Below the pieces are notes generated by a model. It ran no database searches, was not told where the DNA came from, and worked only from the letters and a program-made list of their open reading frames with translations. Positions 1 through 34,674 of a stretch of 64,000 nt of DNA are shown here, piece by piece; within the stretch, counting starts at the first letter, position 1; each line of letters begins with the position of its first letter. Position numbers and translations under genes: made by a program. Source of the stretch: Mansonella perstans (lineage: Eukaryota; Nematoda; Chromadorea; Rhabditida; Onchocercidae). Where the stretch lies: NCBI GenBank assembly GCA_037074765.1, contig JBAMDO010000575.1:682001-746000 (forward strand), read 5' to 3'.

Positions 1-153
1 AAATATTTTTGATTATGGATGATTTTTTTTTAACAAATGAAACAAGAACCATTTATGAATATATTCTTTGACCAAGTACTGATGCAAATTTCCCTCTCAA
101 TGTAACATAGCTGATTTTTTTTATTAACAGGATCTTGCCAGAAAAATAGTAAC

Positions 154-3100
154 CTGGTAATTCTTTAACAGGTATAACGGTAAAGATACACTCATCACAC
201 TGAGTTTCATTGTACGGACCAGTTTGCCATTGCTGACACATTACACACGGTTTATGTTCAACACATTTGGATGGACAAGTCTGAAAATTATTATTCTGAA
301 CAAATTTAAAAGTTTGAAAAGAGACCAGATAGAAAATGAAAGTACATTCTTTCTCCTAAAATTGATAGGAATGGTAGCTCTGAAATATATATATATATAT
401 ATGAGTCAAATTCAAATTTAAAAGCATCTCCCTATCATCGGCACTGTTTATTTTTCCGCCGTAGTCAGTGAGTAGAAAAGAGAATTTGGATAATAAATGT
501 ATGAATGTCTGAATCATAGAGGACACTTTTTCAAAAAAAGGTTTGAAGCTCACAGGACAAATTTCACATCTGGGGCCCGAATACCGATTGCCTGGACCAT
601 CACTGAAACAGCGACAACGTCCACAAATGCATTCGCCTTGCCCGTTGCATATTTTACCATTCGCGGCCATACAGCTATCCAAGCTCAACGGACATTCACA
701 TGCTCGGCCTACAACAGTTTTATAGAATTAGCTTACTCAACTCGTGCAGTTCAGCCGTAGTACCGTCAGATTAAAAACCGGCAACAAAAAAAAAAAAAAA
801 AAAAAAAGAACAATATTCTGCAGTTCAACTACTAACGTAACAAAATTTCAAGAGATAAAATGAAATCACCTGTCCAACCAGGCTTGCATGTGCATTGCCC
901 ACAGTCGCAAGTACCATGCCCAGCACAGATTTTACGATCATGTCGTGGACAGTTGAAATTATCACATTCACAAAACTGACCCGAAATTTTCTCATTAATA
1001 TTCTGGAATTAAGGGTTATTATGAATACTAGTATTTTTTTTTAGTTTTGAATTTTGTATCCAGTAATTTGAAAGGATTGCCACAGTAGACAATAAATGCT
1101 TATGCTCACAAGGCATGCGCCGAAATATGCGATACAGCACAATTAAAATTTCAAAATAAAATTCTTTTTCTCAGTCTAAACTCAGAAGCAAACAAGCAGG
1201 CTTACATCGCGTTCGAAACATTCGCAAACACCACAATTACAAACTCCTCGACCTTCACAAATAGCACTTTCATTTGTTCTAAAAAAAAGTATAAAGGTAC
1301 AACTGAAATTTTCAGAAGACTGAAAGATGACAGAACTACATGTTATACTGCATTAAAATAGTTTTCGATAACACAGTGCTTCCCCGTATATTTTAAAAAT
1401 TCAAACGAGCTTGAACAAATTCTTAATTCTCAAAAATTTATGACAGAGACCTTTTAAGGTTGCAGAACAGTATCTCGAAAACACAATTGTTGTTACCTTT
1501 TACATTTTGCATCCAAAGCAACAGTTGAAAGACCAGGTGCATCACATTCGCAATGTCTTCCGACGTTTGTCCCATGACATACGCAGACACCACAAACCAA
1601 ATCACCTTTCCCATGACACACCGGGGAATTATGTACAACTTTCTGTAAAATCATTGTACTTTTCGGGATTTAGTCATAGAGAAGGAGAACAATAAAAAGC
1701 AATTATCCATGAATCTCATATTATCTATATTTAATGCATCACAACATGTAATAAGAATAAAATGCATCCTTGCAAATTTGAATAGTATTTCGATAAATAT
1801 CCAGATTTAAATAAGAAATTCCAAAAACTTTAGAACTAAAGAATCCTCACATCGGTCTCACAATCGCAATCACACAACACATGAACATCAACTTGAAGGG
1901 TCTCATCGAGACCACTTGGTCCGATTTTCAAATTAAAGTCACGTTCCTTCACACACTGCGTTGCCTCCAAAGTAACTTCAAACGAAACTTCATCACCAAC
2001 TTTGATTCCATCACAAACATTTGTTTCCTTGAGAGTATGCCCACTGGAAATGAATCAGTCTCCAGAAAATTTCTTTCGAGCTCGTAACTGAGCAAAAATT
2101 ATAATGGAATTAATAAACTGATTTTAAGATAGAAAAGCTCTTTCTGAACAAAAAATCGAAAAAACTAAAGCAATGGAAAATTTACTCTAAACATTTCGAA
2201 CGATATGATAGCCGTAGTCCTTGGCTTGCATTTGCATTATCAACCATAATGATTTTTTGGGAAATTTTATTGTATTCCTCTTCGATAAGAGAAACAATAT
2301 TTCTAGAATCGTCAGCCAGCACACCAACTGAACTGCTCACATCAGGTAACGCATCACTTAGCTTAAAATATAATGAATAAATTAAATGATCGCAAGCCAA
2401 CAGTTTCAAGAACTAAACGCAAAAAAAAGTGAAAAATATAACAATTGGTATATGGACAACAATTTGCAGTGGAAATATGAATCTATATTAAATACGATAT
2501 AATAACGATTAGTTGCAAAATGCTTATATTAGCAGCCATCACATGGCTCTACTGAATTCGAAAATTATGTAGCCAGAATCTCGTAAACATCCAATTTTAA
2601 ATCATATCACACTACTAATTATTCACTACTTAAATTACGTAATACATTAATAAGAAAATGAATTTCAAAAGCTTTTCCTTACATATATGGAAATTTTTAC
2701 CCACCTGCTTGTAGAGATCTTTATTTTTCTCAGTAACGGCAAAAATTAAATTCGCCTTTCTTTCTTTGATTTTTTGATGCAACAAAGCAATAGAGGGATA
2801 ATCCTGATCAAGCGATTTCGTATAATATCCTTCATTATCCAAATGACATTGTCCATCATTTGGTACCACAACACCAGCCATCTAAATCATTTAAATTGTT
2901 TGAACATCTTAAATTAATGAAATTTTGGAAAATTCCATAGAGATCCATGAAACAGCCTACTTCTGGAAGTGATAATTGATGTACATGCACATATAAAATA
3001 CACAGAAAAAAAATACCCGCCCATCGCCTGCATAATGAAAACCAGCATCTGTAGAAAATACAATCATTTTTCGAGCACGTTCACGCCAACCAATACTGTT

Positions 3101-6083
3101 CTGAAATCTGAGAGATCGGATAAACATAATTAAAAATTAAAAATTCAAATCTTGCATAATCTTCACCGCTTATTCCGCTTAAATGAAATGTGCTGTAGTT
3201 CCTCCGCAATAGCGTATTACAATAATTCTTACCATAGTAACAACAAATACTCAATTCTAAGGGCATTAAAAGCAAACTGTTCAGTGTCCTGGAACAAGCT
3301 GAATTAACAGCAATGAAATCATATCACTCTATAATAAATGCTAATATCACTGATTATTCTGTCGGTTTTATTTGAACCAATAGAAAAACAAAAAATTCTA
3401 CGCACATTACAAGTTAAAGCTTGTAGAACAGCATCAAAGCCACCTTCTGGAGCATCCAGATTTCCTGATATTTCAGCTTCGTCAACTTCTTTCTAAAAAA
3501 AATATTCCATAATAGGCATTCTCAACAAACAATTTTTTACTTTTGCTTGAATTTCTTTCTTTTCTGTCAGAGACAAGAGAAAAAATTTTAAGGTTGCTTC
3601 ATGGGCATTAAGAGAAAGAACATAACAAATAGACAATGAAAAAAACTTTAGTATTTTCATCGCGTTTTATTGACATTGAAATTCCGACTAAACTAAATTG
3701 AGAATAAAGACTCATATATGAGGTTATCTACCTTCGTCAGCTAATAGCTTGCGAATATTGAAAAAAAACTGTCTACATGCTAAATTTTACGTAAAAACAA
3801 ATGTATAAAAAATTTACTGAAAATCTAGCCGTATCCATCGTAAGACTCATTTGGTTCTTGAAACCATATGGTTGTGCGCATTGTTCTGGACATGGTGATA
3901 ACTGTCTGTAATTTGAATTATGCTGAAGAATAGTGTAAATGAAACATTTGAAAATACTTTTTTGACGGGTGAAAAAAGGATACGAAATTAATTTACTTAT
4001 AAAAACAATTTATTCACATGGTCTTTATCAGATAATCTGTGCGATATGGCGCATGAGTATAAAAGTTATCATCTTTGAACTCACTTTTCGGGACGAGGAT
4101 CCACAAATGGCATAAGTTTTTTGTCAATAAATGAACCAAATCCAAGCCTAAAGTTCTTTGTGATTGCTTTCATTCGTTCAGCTGAAAAAACATAAGTAGA
4201 AACATGAGCTTTAGTACAGACTGATTATTCCTTTAAAAAAATGAAAAAATGGAGACAAGGCTTTATTCCGAATTGTTTTTGGAAAAATATCCCACCTAAT
4301 AAATCGCCTAATTCGGATAATTTTTGCTTATCATCTTTCATGGAATAAGACAGATCCATCAAATAATATAAGTCAACTGGATAGTCCACAGCTTGTCGAT
4401 AGGTTACTTGGAATCGAACGCGTGCCTCTGGAAACTTATGTACTTGTAGGTGGCCAACAAAATCAAAAACATCATAATGCATTTATAAAACAAATATCAA
4501 CACTAATGTATGCTATGTTGCCTAAGAGCTTTTTCAACAGACGTTATAAAATCGCTTACAACGAGACCAACAGAGCAACAAAAGTTAATGCCATAAAATG
4601 GAGTAAAAGAAAGTTCATCAGAAAAAAGAAAACAATTTACTGGGTCGAATATTGACAATCATACGCTGTGGACGTAGCTGAACTGCTTCTTCTTCGATTG
4701 CGGCATCACCGGCATTACTTAGTTCAACATTCTAATAAAAATTTTAATAGCTTATGTTTAAATAACTAAAACTTCAAAAAATATATGCATAACTTCAATA
4801 TGAACAGCAATTGCTATATTATTTAGATGGCTGATATGTGATACGGTCCTTTATTCAAACTAATCTCTAGCCTTCAATTACATGACTCAGAGTGATTTTT
4901 GGTGCCTCAAAAATACCCCATAACAGCTGATGATTCCTAATAATCAAAAGAACCTCAGTTGTTTTCACTGTTGTTTTAGGATTTTCAATTTCAAATTCTG
5001 GACAACCATGTTCAATAAGTCGCTCCAAACTATCACATCGTGGATGTTGGTTTTCATTGTCGAAATCCTAGAAAAAAAAATTGGTTTTTTGAAAGAAAAG
5101 CTACTATAATTTATGCAACCAATTTCATCCAGAACTAAAATCATTACAATTTTTTTAATAGAATTTTATCCAGAATTAAGTCACAATAATCTGATACTAA
5201 AATATGCTATATGGAACGATTAAATTGATTAATATACAACAAGCCAACATACTGCTTTACTACACCAGGCGCATGTATCGTGGAACTGAATGCATGCACT
5301 GCATGTGTAATTCTCATGAGGTAAAGAATAGCACGGAAAATCTTTCTTTGATTCAACCACCTCCGATGTTACTAAAAATTGAGCATATCAAAATGCAAGC
5401 AAAATTTTAAAATCTTAATTTAAAGAAAAAAACCGCGCTTTGTAAGCATGTAGAGGAGAATAGTGAAACTAAATTGAAATTTCGGATAACGATAAGTGAC
5501 ACTATGATGCATTATAATTATATGCATATCTAATTCATTACATTTAAGAATTTCGATTGAACCAATGTTAACGCAACTTAAATTGTTGCACTGATATCCG
5601 CAATCTCAATATTCATTAAACACATTTGTTTTACAAATTCAGTACTATTTTAAGGTTAATAGATGTTATAAAACATTTTTGATAGGCAAAGAAATAAATC
5701 AGTTCTAACATAGATTATGTGACATACAAATAATAACTTATAATTTCTCACACGCTTTGAAAACCAAATTATTCATAAACTGAAATTCTCATCAATAACT
5801 TCAACGTTTTTTCTTTTGGGGGATATTTCCAGTTTTAGTTGCTCATTTAATTTTTTTTCAATATCTACAGAGCAATTCATAGACTTGAATCTTTTCTAAA
5901 ATTCAATAAATTTTTAAGTAAAAATTATTCCTACTGAAACAATGAAATATTAGAGAGAAAGAAATAACAAACAATACCATCATCATCAGCAAAAAATTCT
6001 TGAGCCCCAGCAATCATGAAAATTGTTGTTGAAAGACATATCACATGATACGATCCAAGCCCCGCGAACCAATGATTTTTCAT
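154..6083 (-). CDS. pat-3: Integrin beta subunit (pat-3 type), 3' end cut off by window edge
   Basis: Cell-surface receptor beta chain that pairs with an alpha chain, binds matrix and anchors muscle attachments. Seventeen exons join in phase (6083-5978, 5371-5253, 5067-4954, 4731-4641, 4427-4296, 4181-4085, 3905-3818, 3492-3406, 3100-3017, 2881-2705, 2361-2186, 2043-1851, 1642-1497, 1278-1206, 1002-870, 708-554, 280-154), giving 699 residues plus one base. Domain order: signal peptide; PSI domain ([16 protein letters not shown]); beta-I domain starting [19 protein letters not shown] with an intact DxSxS MIDAS; hybrid segment with CDCDC; four cysteine-rich I-EGF modules; start of the beta-tail domain (CVMCQQW). 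The transmembrane segment and the talin- and ILK-binding tail should lie left of base 1. The start at 6083 follows a 3' splice site by five bases and opens a good signal peptide. Identity is very secure; individual splice sites are inferred. Confidence 0.95.
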
Positions 6084-6090
6084 CGCGGCT
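6084..6090 (-). other. Candidate spliced-leader acceptor of the integrin beta gene
   Basis: On the minus strand the sequence CTATTTAG is followed by CCGCG and then the start codon at 6083. A 3' splice site five bases ahead of the start, with no obvious upstream coding exon, is typical of nematode trans-splicing. An ordinary intron with a 5' untranslated exon cannot be excluded. Confidence 0.45.
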
Positions 6091-9000
6091 AAATAGCACC
6101 AACTGCAATGTATTTCAGATAAAGAACAAATCATTACTAAGCATAGAATGTCGTTTATTTCACGAAAATGCTCTCATATAAAAAAATTTAAACCATTCTT
6201 ATTTTAATTGGATACCAATTCTCCTGTAAAGGCTCTGAGTCATGTATTGAAGGCTAGAAATTAGTTTGAATAAGGGACTATAATAAATATCAGTTTTTTT
6301 TTTTCAGAGAATGGATGATGGTAATGGTGATCACAGCTTTCAGCAAAAATTCCAAAAAATTTAAGAAAGGAAAATTTGAACGGAAAATAAACTTTGTACT
6401 TCGTATTCATTATTGTATGCAAGAAATTCCATTTTTTTCCAATACACCGATTCAAGCAATTTAAATTTATCTAGATATCAAAACATATGCCTAATTCTTA
6501 CCTAAGCTTGTTGTAATTCACGTCAAGTCTTGTAAATACGACGTATAAATATGCGCCAAAGGATTGAAGTCGGGCCTTCATAATTTCATTTTACATATTG
6601 TGAATTTATGTTTAATCTAATCACTCTGATTGCTTTCTCATAAATTGTTTGAAGATAGCAATTATGTGATAAAAAAGATGCGAAGAGCTCTGCGAACAAT
6701 TTTGAATTAAATTGCTTAAAAAAAACTGTGATCTTAACGTTCTAGTAGGCATAAGGCAAATTAAGCAGTAAACTCATTTAGAATCAATGGCAATGTTATC
6801 GTCCTTCGCCTGATATGAGTGCCGGATTAAGGAATCTGATTATCATGAGCAGCATAGAAAAATTAAATTCATTGTGATAACTTATCAACTTGCAATCATT
6901 ATACGAAAGGGAGTTATTGTTGCGTTTTCAACAGGAAAAGGATTGAGTCACTTGCACTTATTTGTGGATTGGAAATTAAATTCCAAAAATCCGAGCATTC
7001 CTAATAACAAATTATTGGCTTGGACAAATGATCCCTCACGCCAGCGATGACTGACCATATCGTTGCCGGATATTACCACATTATTCTACAGGATTTCTTA
7101 TTACTAGTCATATTGCCGAAATTCTTTTCATATGTCGACTATATTTTTTCTACCCTTTTAAAATATAAACTAACATATAAGTTCCACTCAACAATCATAG
7201 ATTCGAAATTAAAATGGCTGAATCAGAATGATATTTGAAATAATGCAATGAGGTTAGAGGTCAGTCAGTTTTTAGAATTAGCAATGCTACAATTGCAACG
7301 GAAAGAAAAATAAACAGCAATGCTACGGTGAGGAGAAAGAGAGAGACAGTTGGTTCTCGAGAACCTCTAGTCAAGGCACCACAGGAACAAGTATCATTGA
7401 ACCGTTCCGTGTATGTGTGGGTGTGTATGTCTGTTCATGTGTAGTATGTGTGTATGTGTCTGTCTATCTGTCTGTCTATTTACCACTTTACCCGTCACTT
7501 CTTGTCTCCTCAAAAACTAAAATTGATGGAATTTGGGTCTTTTCTTGATAATTTCAGCTAAGGTAAGTGATAGAAGCTTTAGCTGCTCTTTCAAGTTCTC
7601 GCTTGATACGATATCTCTGATAGCATAGTTTGTTATACTCTCGTACATATATCCACACAGACATACACACATATATCCGGACACACATGGACACTCACTT
7701 TACAACGCTACTGATCCACACTGATCGAAAGCTAAAATGTGTTGAACATTCTCCAGGAATTTTGAAGAGTCAGAAATTGTTGAGACGGTAACACGAAGTA
7801 CCAAATAGATGTTATCACAAAGGAACCTTACGGATAGAAATGTAAGATTTATACCATAAAAGATATCAAGAGGAAAATTAAAACACTGTAGTAATCGAAT
7901 GGAACAAACACCACTGCCATATATCACTTCGTCGTAATTCAATTGATTGATTTTTTGCCAAGATTCCATAGGTCCATTGCTGGCCATCTCCCTTTTCTCT
8001 ATGGTAACAACTCAATACTGAATTCCTTATTGAAACTAATGCTCTCCGAAATCCATCAAACATTAACATTCATGGACTTGTTATCAATTATACTGTTATG
8101 GCTTACTTTTACTTCCTCCCGTGACAAGTCCATTTACAGGTATGATTGGTCAGTTATGATATAAAACCTGCAACATCAGCAAATATCCTACCATAAGAAA
8201 TTTCTTGCATATTATGATAATTCTTAATTATTAATGACAAGAAGAAAAAACAAATTATTTCCCACTTATTAGAAATTTATCTATATAAATATTGCAGGAA
8301 ATGATAGGCAGTATATGAAAACTCTTGTTAGAAAAAAAAATCTTGAAATCAATTTTTAATTTCAAATTTGGAAGAAAGCTGCTGAATGAGTATTATCCTA
8401 AAGTTGAATTAGTCAGACAGGTTTGATAATTTTACATAAAACGATCAATATTAAAATTTCCAAATCAATTAGCAGTTCAGATATTTGAAAGTGGAAAAAA
8501 CTGATATGATGGTAAGTCAAAGCCAAGAATTCAATTAGAAATACATACAGGAGGAGTTTTCGAAATTCTGATAATTAGCTGATGCTAGACTCTCTTAGCC
8601 ATAAAAGCAGCAACAACAATGTAAAACCAGTGTCTGAAAAGTAAATCATCATAAGAATTCTCAGTAAAGAATGGGCAAAATCAAAAAAGAGAATAAGAAT
8701 AACAACTACATTTACCGCCTATTGTTGACAAATTAATAATTCATATCCGGAAATTTCATTAGCAAACAACGACCTGCATCAACATTAGGAAGGCAACAGC
8801 TTATTGATAAATGAGGCAGATGAACTGCATTTCATGTAGAATAAAATTGGAAAAGTTTTTTTTACACAGTAAGAATAGAAGAACAGGCTGATACAATGGA
8901 ATTCTTAATGAAAATGATTGAGATCAGTTTCTACAAAACAATATCATCATCAGAAATTTTTAATTTTAAAAAAATGAAATAATTTCACGAAAAAAAAAAA

Positions 9001-9148
9001 AAACGGTTTTGTGAAACTTTACAGGAAAAATTATAGCACTGATGATAATCTCATGACATAACTACGATCAACATGTATGATCGACTTGAAATAATGATTA
9101 CAATCATAGTTGCCAAGGGACAGGCAAGTCATTAAAGATAAACGCCTT
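6091..9148. other. Intergenic region between ssl-1 (3' end) and integrin beta (5' end)
   Basis: About 3 kb with no exon I can support on either strand. Open frames here (for example 7700-7987 minus and 7943-8164 plus) overlap on opposite strands, lack recognisable motifs and look random. It should hold the integrin promoter and the 3' untranslated region of the upstream gene. The only visible structure is the GT/AC microsatellite pair at 7408-7698. Confidence 0.6.
7408..7698. repeat. Inverted GT-rich and AC-rich microsatellites
   Basis: A degenerate GT/TATG/CTGT tract (about 7408-7480) and an AC/ATAC tract (about 7643-7698) face each other. The 14-base string GTGTGTATGTCTGT at 7421-7434 has an exact reverse complement at 7657-7670, with a 222-base spacer. 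It could fold as a long imperfect hairpin or simply be two independent microsatellites upstream of the integrin gene. Confidence 0.7.
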
Positions 9149-30006
<20,858 letters not shown>

Positions 30007-31281
30007 ACCTGACTGACTGATGGCTATCAAATCAACAATCACAACTCATTTTCACATTAATTTCCGCAATCCTCCAATATCCTGCAATAATTTCATTAAC
30101 CATTACCTGACAATAACAACTTCCCGTCAACAATGTGAACTTTCGTGCGCAATTACAAAACAAAGTACTAAGCGAACCGCCAATTCATACGTGACCTCAC
30201 GTTCAATCCGTAACAATCCACTCACCTCCTGACTCTTCACCGAACTCCCATTTCAATCCACAGAAACCGGTAGCCACATCGATACCGTACCCTCTACAAC
30301 AGGATGAGCAATCGGACGCTACGAGAACCATGCCATTTGATGCAACTGAAAATTCCCGATTGGACTGCGTTCTTTCGCGGGTGTGCCATCATTTCATTCT
30401 GAATTTTGTTTTTTTTTTTTATTTGGACTTTCTTTGAATTACCGTGCGGTACTCTTATCGTTAACTTAAAGCATAAGCTGATGAGCTTGCGTACGTGAAA
30501 TACGTAGTACAGAAAGGATCAAAAACTATTGCTAAGAGAAATAGACAACCACAGCTTTGCGCATTCATAAATGAATTATGATATTCAAAAACGATCAGTA
30601 AATAGATGGATTAATTAGTACTTTGGATAATTGATAAACAAGTAAACAAATTAATTTTGTCGTTGAGCTAAGTGACTGAAATATGTGACATTCGCCCCGT
30701 ATGATGCCTAATTTAGTTTGTTAAATGTCACATAATTTTATTTGTTTGATTATTAAATGATAAAAGTGTCTGAGTATTGCTGAAGACTAATATTGTAATA
30801 TCAGGAAAGTAAGAGAGAAGTAAGGCATCATAGAAAAAAGATAAGAGCTACGATAGTAATAAAAGCATTGTTTTTGTTCTGATATAATTGATAAGCAGAA
30901 AGTTAGGTATCTCAGCATTGCGGAATATTGTAAAAAATTTTAATTTCTTATTTTGTGCATTATAATGATATAGAATAATAGACGTTGTAAAATGTGGATA
31001 TACTATAATGGCAAAGATTCAGCTTGAAGTGCTTGAAATGAAGACTTGGACAACATATTGTGACTTCGTTTTGTCGTTCTCTCCTGCATACACAAAATTT
31101 ACACTACAATTTAGTCTTTGAATTAAAGAAATTAAATCCTGTTATATTATATCTGCTTATATTTTCAAATTGAAGATTTTTAATTTGAAATTACAAAATG
31201 TAAAAAGCCTATGTTTTTTTAAGTTCGAATATTTAAATTCATGGCTTGGAAATGGAGATTCAGTTTTATTTTTGCAGAAAG
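30007..31281. promoter_or_regulatory. Divergent intergenic region between ssl-1 and the JAZF1-like gene
   Basis: About 1.27 kb separating two start codons that point away from each other, so it must carry both promoters. No coding exon is supportable; the plus-strand open frame at 30020-30232 has no recognisable features. The part next to ssl-1 (30050-30360) is less AT-rich than the rest and may be a 5' untranslated exon or promoter. A candidate acceptor (CAGTCAGTCAG, 30009-30019 region, minus) lies two bases before the ssl-1 start, and TTTTTGCAG at 31269-31277 lies four bases before the plus-strand start. Confidence 0.55.
31269..31277 (+). other. Spliced-leader acceptor candidate of the JAZF1-like gene
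   Basis: TTTTTGCAG ends four bases before the start codon at 31282, leaving only AAAG as 5' untranslated sequence. This matches nematode SL trans-splicing. Confidence 0.55.
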
Positions 31282-34200
31282 ATGGCCTTAGCATTGCTAA
31301 GTGTTAACACTTGTCAATTCAGCGGCTGTGGGCTTAACTTCGGAAACCTCCATGACTTGATACAACATATCGAGGAGACGCATATCCGTAACTTGATTTA
31401 TTTTACTAATTTTCTGTTATTCTTAAATAAGACCAGAGTTAAAGTGGTTTTGGCGAGAGTTTTAAAAACTAGGATCTGGTCTCCGAGCCAGTTTTCTATT
31501 CTGCTGTAGTGGAAGATGCGAGAGGAATAAGATAAAATTATGCTTCTGTAGTACTACTGAACTGCTGAAGATTAATATTTATAAAAAAGTTTAGTTTTAA
31601 AAATTTCTTTGCTCAAATAGAAGGCAAAACTGGCAACTCACAACTTCCGGCTTTTCGAATTGACAAAGTCAAGTATGCTAAATTGAATGGAGTTTTGATA
31701 ATGAATATCTGTAACAAAATAACATTGATGGGAAACATTGGTTTGTACAGAAAATAATGAGTGAATACATATAGATTTATCAGTTCCGCACTTCATTTGC
31801 TGCTCTTATTACAGCTATAATTGAGGACGAAATGAAGAAAAAAGAAGAAAACGCTAAAAACTCGTCTTTGGATGATGATCCTTCGAAAGCTGCAGCACTA
31901 ACTGCTGTTTTTCCCATAAGCGCTATTTGCAAGCAAGCTCCTCGTTTAATCCTCAAAAATATTTTTCCATCATAAGTTTGCTATGTTAGCCGGGAAATTA
32001 AATATGGTTTTGAATTTTTATCTCTGAATATAGAAGAGCTTTATGAAAGTACTATTTAATTCAAAAAACAGACAAGTGATTTAGTGAAAAAATATAAAGA
32101 AATTGAAAGAAAATGGGAATTTCCGATGTTTTTGTAATAAATTCAGTTTTTTCTAATATCATCAGTATTTTCAGGTTGTTTTCAAGACTTCCTCCTCATA
32201 AAGCAGTACCAATCAACCCCGAACCTGTTAAGCTTGCGATCGGCCATTACAGGTTTGTATTTCAGCTGCGATATTTTCATTCTCTCTCCTTTATTTGTGA
32301 TGTTGCTCAGATTGCAGTATTTTCTCAAGAAAATATCTTGGATCTCATTGAAGCGTACTTCATTTGGATCCAAATGTCATATCTCTTTCACAAATAATTC
32401 GTTTTCCCTAACGTTAAGTCCGAAGAGTGATTGCTTTTAGACCAGTTCAGTGGTTTTCTAGGAAAAAAACATTGGCGACTGCAGTTGCTGGCACGAATGT
32501 TTTTGGACAAGCTGGGGATAAAACGCGTTTTGGTAGTTTTCTAAATTCTAATTTATTGTTTATGCTGTCAATTGGAACGTCATTTGTTATGGAAAGGATC
32601 CTGTGAGCAATTGTCGTTTGAAAGTTTGAAAAGTTTGGTGTTAAAGGTTTTCCACAAAGACTGAAAGGTTATTGAGTACGATATATAAAAATAAATCCAT
32701 CCAGTACTTAACTTTTCTTTAAAGCTGTTCCACAATTTTTCAGATCACGATGAAGAATCGAACGAATCATGCAGAAACGAAGATGGTGATGACTATGAGC
32801 AAGGGTGAGATGTAATCAAATTTCATGTCATTTTGTGTTTCAGAAAAACTCCATGACTGAATTCGGAAATCTTGTAAACTTAGTATGGGATACTTTGTGG
32901 CTCTAGCAGTTACGCAGAATTAATATCAGAACTTCCTTCAGTTATATTGCTAAGATGCGAATACTTATAGTGATTGCACTTGCCTTATTTGAATTTCAGT
33001 TTTTAAAATTTCTTTCTTTACGTTTTGTTTATTAAGATGCATTAGTTTGGTTTTATTGCATATTTCTTCCAAATATACAGAACCGATGAAAGGCGGCACA
33101 AATGTCCGGTTGAAGGATGCAACAAACGATACAAAAATCTGCAGGGAGCACGTTATCATGCGCGTCAAGTACATGGTTATAGTGAAGATAATGGCGTAAA
33201 CAATGCATTATCTTTTGACCTGACTGCAGTGGTACCTGGGCAAGTTCCGCCCCTAATGCAGTCCGGCGCACCTAGTAAATATGCAAAGTTTGTTTATTTT
33301 TTAATAATTTTTTCTAAGAAAGTACCTTTTTTCATATGTAAGGAAGATTGTTGGAAAAGAAGTTTGCGTTTTTATTTTCCTAAATTTCTGGCTTGCTTTT
33401 TAATTAAATTAGATCTGACTCAAATTTAGGCCTAGTTTAAACTTCAAACTAGGGCTTATATTATAATTAACCATTTTCACTTGGGTTGATTTTAACAGAA
33501 TTACTCTTAAAATTTTCTTTATTTGCAGTTCACGTCCCTACAAATGTAGCCAATGTTCAAAACGTTATAAAACTATTGTTGGATTAAATAACCATGTGCA
33601 ACAATCACATCAGCGTATTAATAACAGTAAGTTGTTCTATCATTAAATCCACGGGTTTAACTTCTCAAGTAATTTATTAATTATGAAGTTGCAGCTGGGA
33701 ATCCCACTATGTCAACAAATTTAGTGCCGGTTTCTCCCTCAGCCGTATCTGTATCAACAACACATAACGTTCAGTCACCTGTGACTTCCACTCACGTATA
33801 GCTTTAAACTTTTTATTTCATTGAAATATGACACATCTTTGTTCACAATAATGCAGCTGTGTCAGCTTGCATTTTTCTAATGGAGGTGTTTCCAGCTACA
33901 AATTAAGAATGGTCCTTTGCATAATGCAGGGGATATAAGAGAGATGGAAAAATACAGCAGCAAATCAAGCTATATTTTCTGTTAGTTACAGGTAACTGCG
34001 GAGGGTGATGAACATATGGTAGCACCGTCGGGTTATTTGACTCCGAATACAACGCAAGTTCGAATCAACACACAAGCGTTACCGCCTCTTCCATCAGTTG
34101 GTAGCCAGCAATATCAGCAACAGGTGTGTTCATGTTATTTAACTAGAGCAACTATTAGTTTTCTAGACTTGCGTTGCATCCAGACTTAGAATTTTCAGAT

Positions 34201-34360
34201 GTTTCAGGCTAATACTATAACAAAGCTTGTATCGACAACTGGTAGCATGATGACGAGAAATATGAACGTTCTCTCATCATATGGCCCACAAACAAATGAA
34301 CCATTAACTTCAGTCATTTCACGACCGGATACATCGCAGGTGACTGATTTTTATGTTTAA
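31282..34360 (+). CDS. JAZF1: JAZF1-like protein with three C2H2 zinc fingers
   Basis: Probable nuclear chromatin or transcription cofactor. Nine exons fit in phase (31282-31387, 31815-31943, 32175-32252, 32744-32804, 33081-33287, 33529-33626, 33695-33795, 33992-34123, 34199-34360), totalling 1074 bases, 357 residues. Finger 1 at the very N-terminus (NTCQFSGCGLNFGNLHDLI and following H-x5-H) has the signature spacing and residues of human JAZF1. An acidic patch follows (DHDEESNESCRNEDGDDYE), then finger 2 (CPVEGCNKRYKNLQGARYH) and finger 3 (YKCSQCSKRYKTIVGLNNH). All zinc ligands are present. A Ser/Thr/Pro/Gln-rich tail of about 140 residues extends beyond where vertebrate JAZF1 stops. It lies head-to-head with ssl-1, whose mammalian relative p400 shares a complex with JAZF1. 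Exons 2-3 carry little recognisable sequence and are the least certain. Confidence 0.87.
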
Positions 34361-34674
34361 ATGATATAAGGTCACTTTTCCGTACGCTATTAGTATGAAT
34401 CATCGCGAAATATATAGCTGGGAATATTTTTGAGTTGAAAAGCTTCGATGGCCTATCTTAACACCAACAACATTTCACGTCCAAAATAGTGTTTTGTTGA
34501 AGTAAAAAATTTTGTACTGACAATGATAAATGCAAATATTTCTGTAAGTTTGAAAATCCACATTTTCAGAAGCCAAATCAAGCCGGATACAACAAATAGG
34601 AATCACAGTTTTCAATATTCTAAAAATATTTTAGTCATTGTCAATTCTTCAGCAATACAATTTTTTAATTGATC

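Noticed and set aside
1..153. Possible next integrin exon at the left edge
   Set aside because: After the donor at 153 I find no acceptor followed by a recognisable beta-tail or transmembrane sequence; treated as intron.
5204..5410. Plus-strand 68-residue frame with several Cys
   Set aside because: It is the antisense of the integrin PSI-domain exon (5371-5253), which fits in phase with its neighbours and carries the conserved cysteines.
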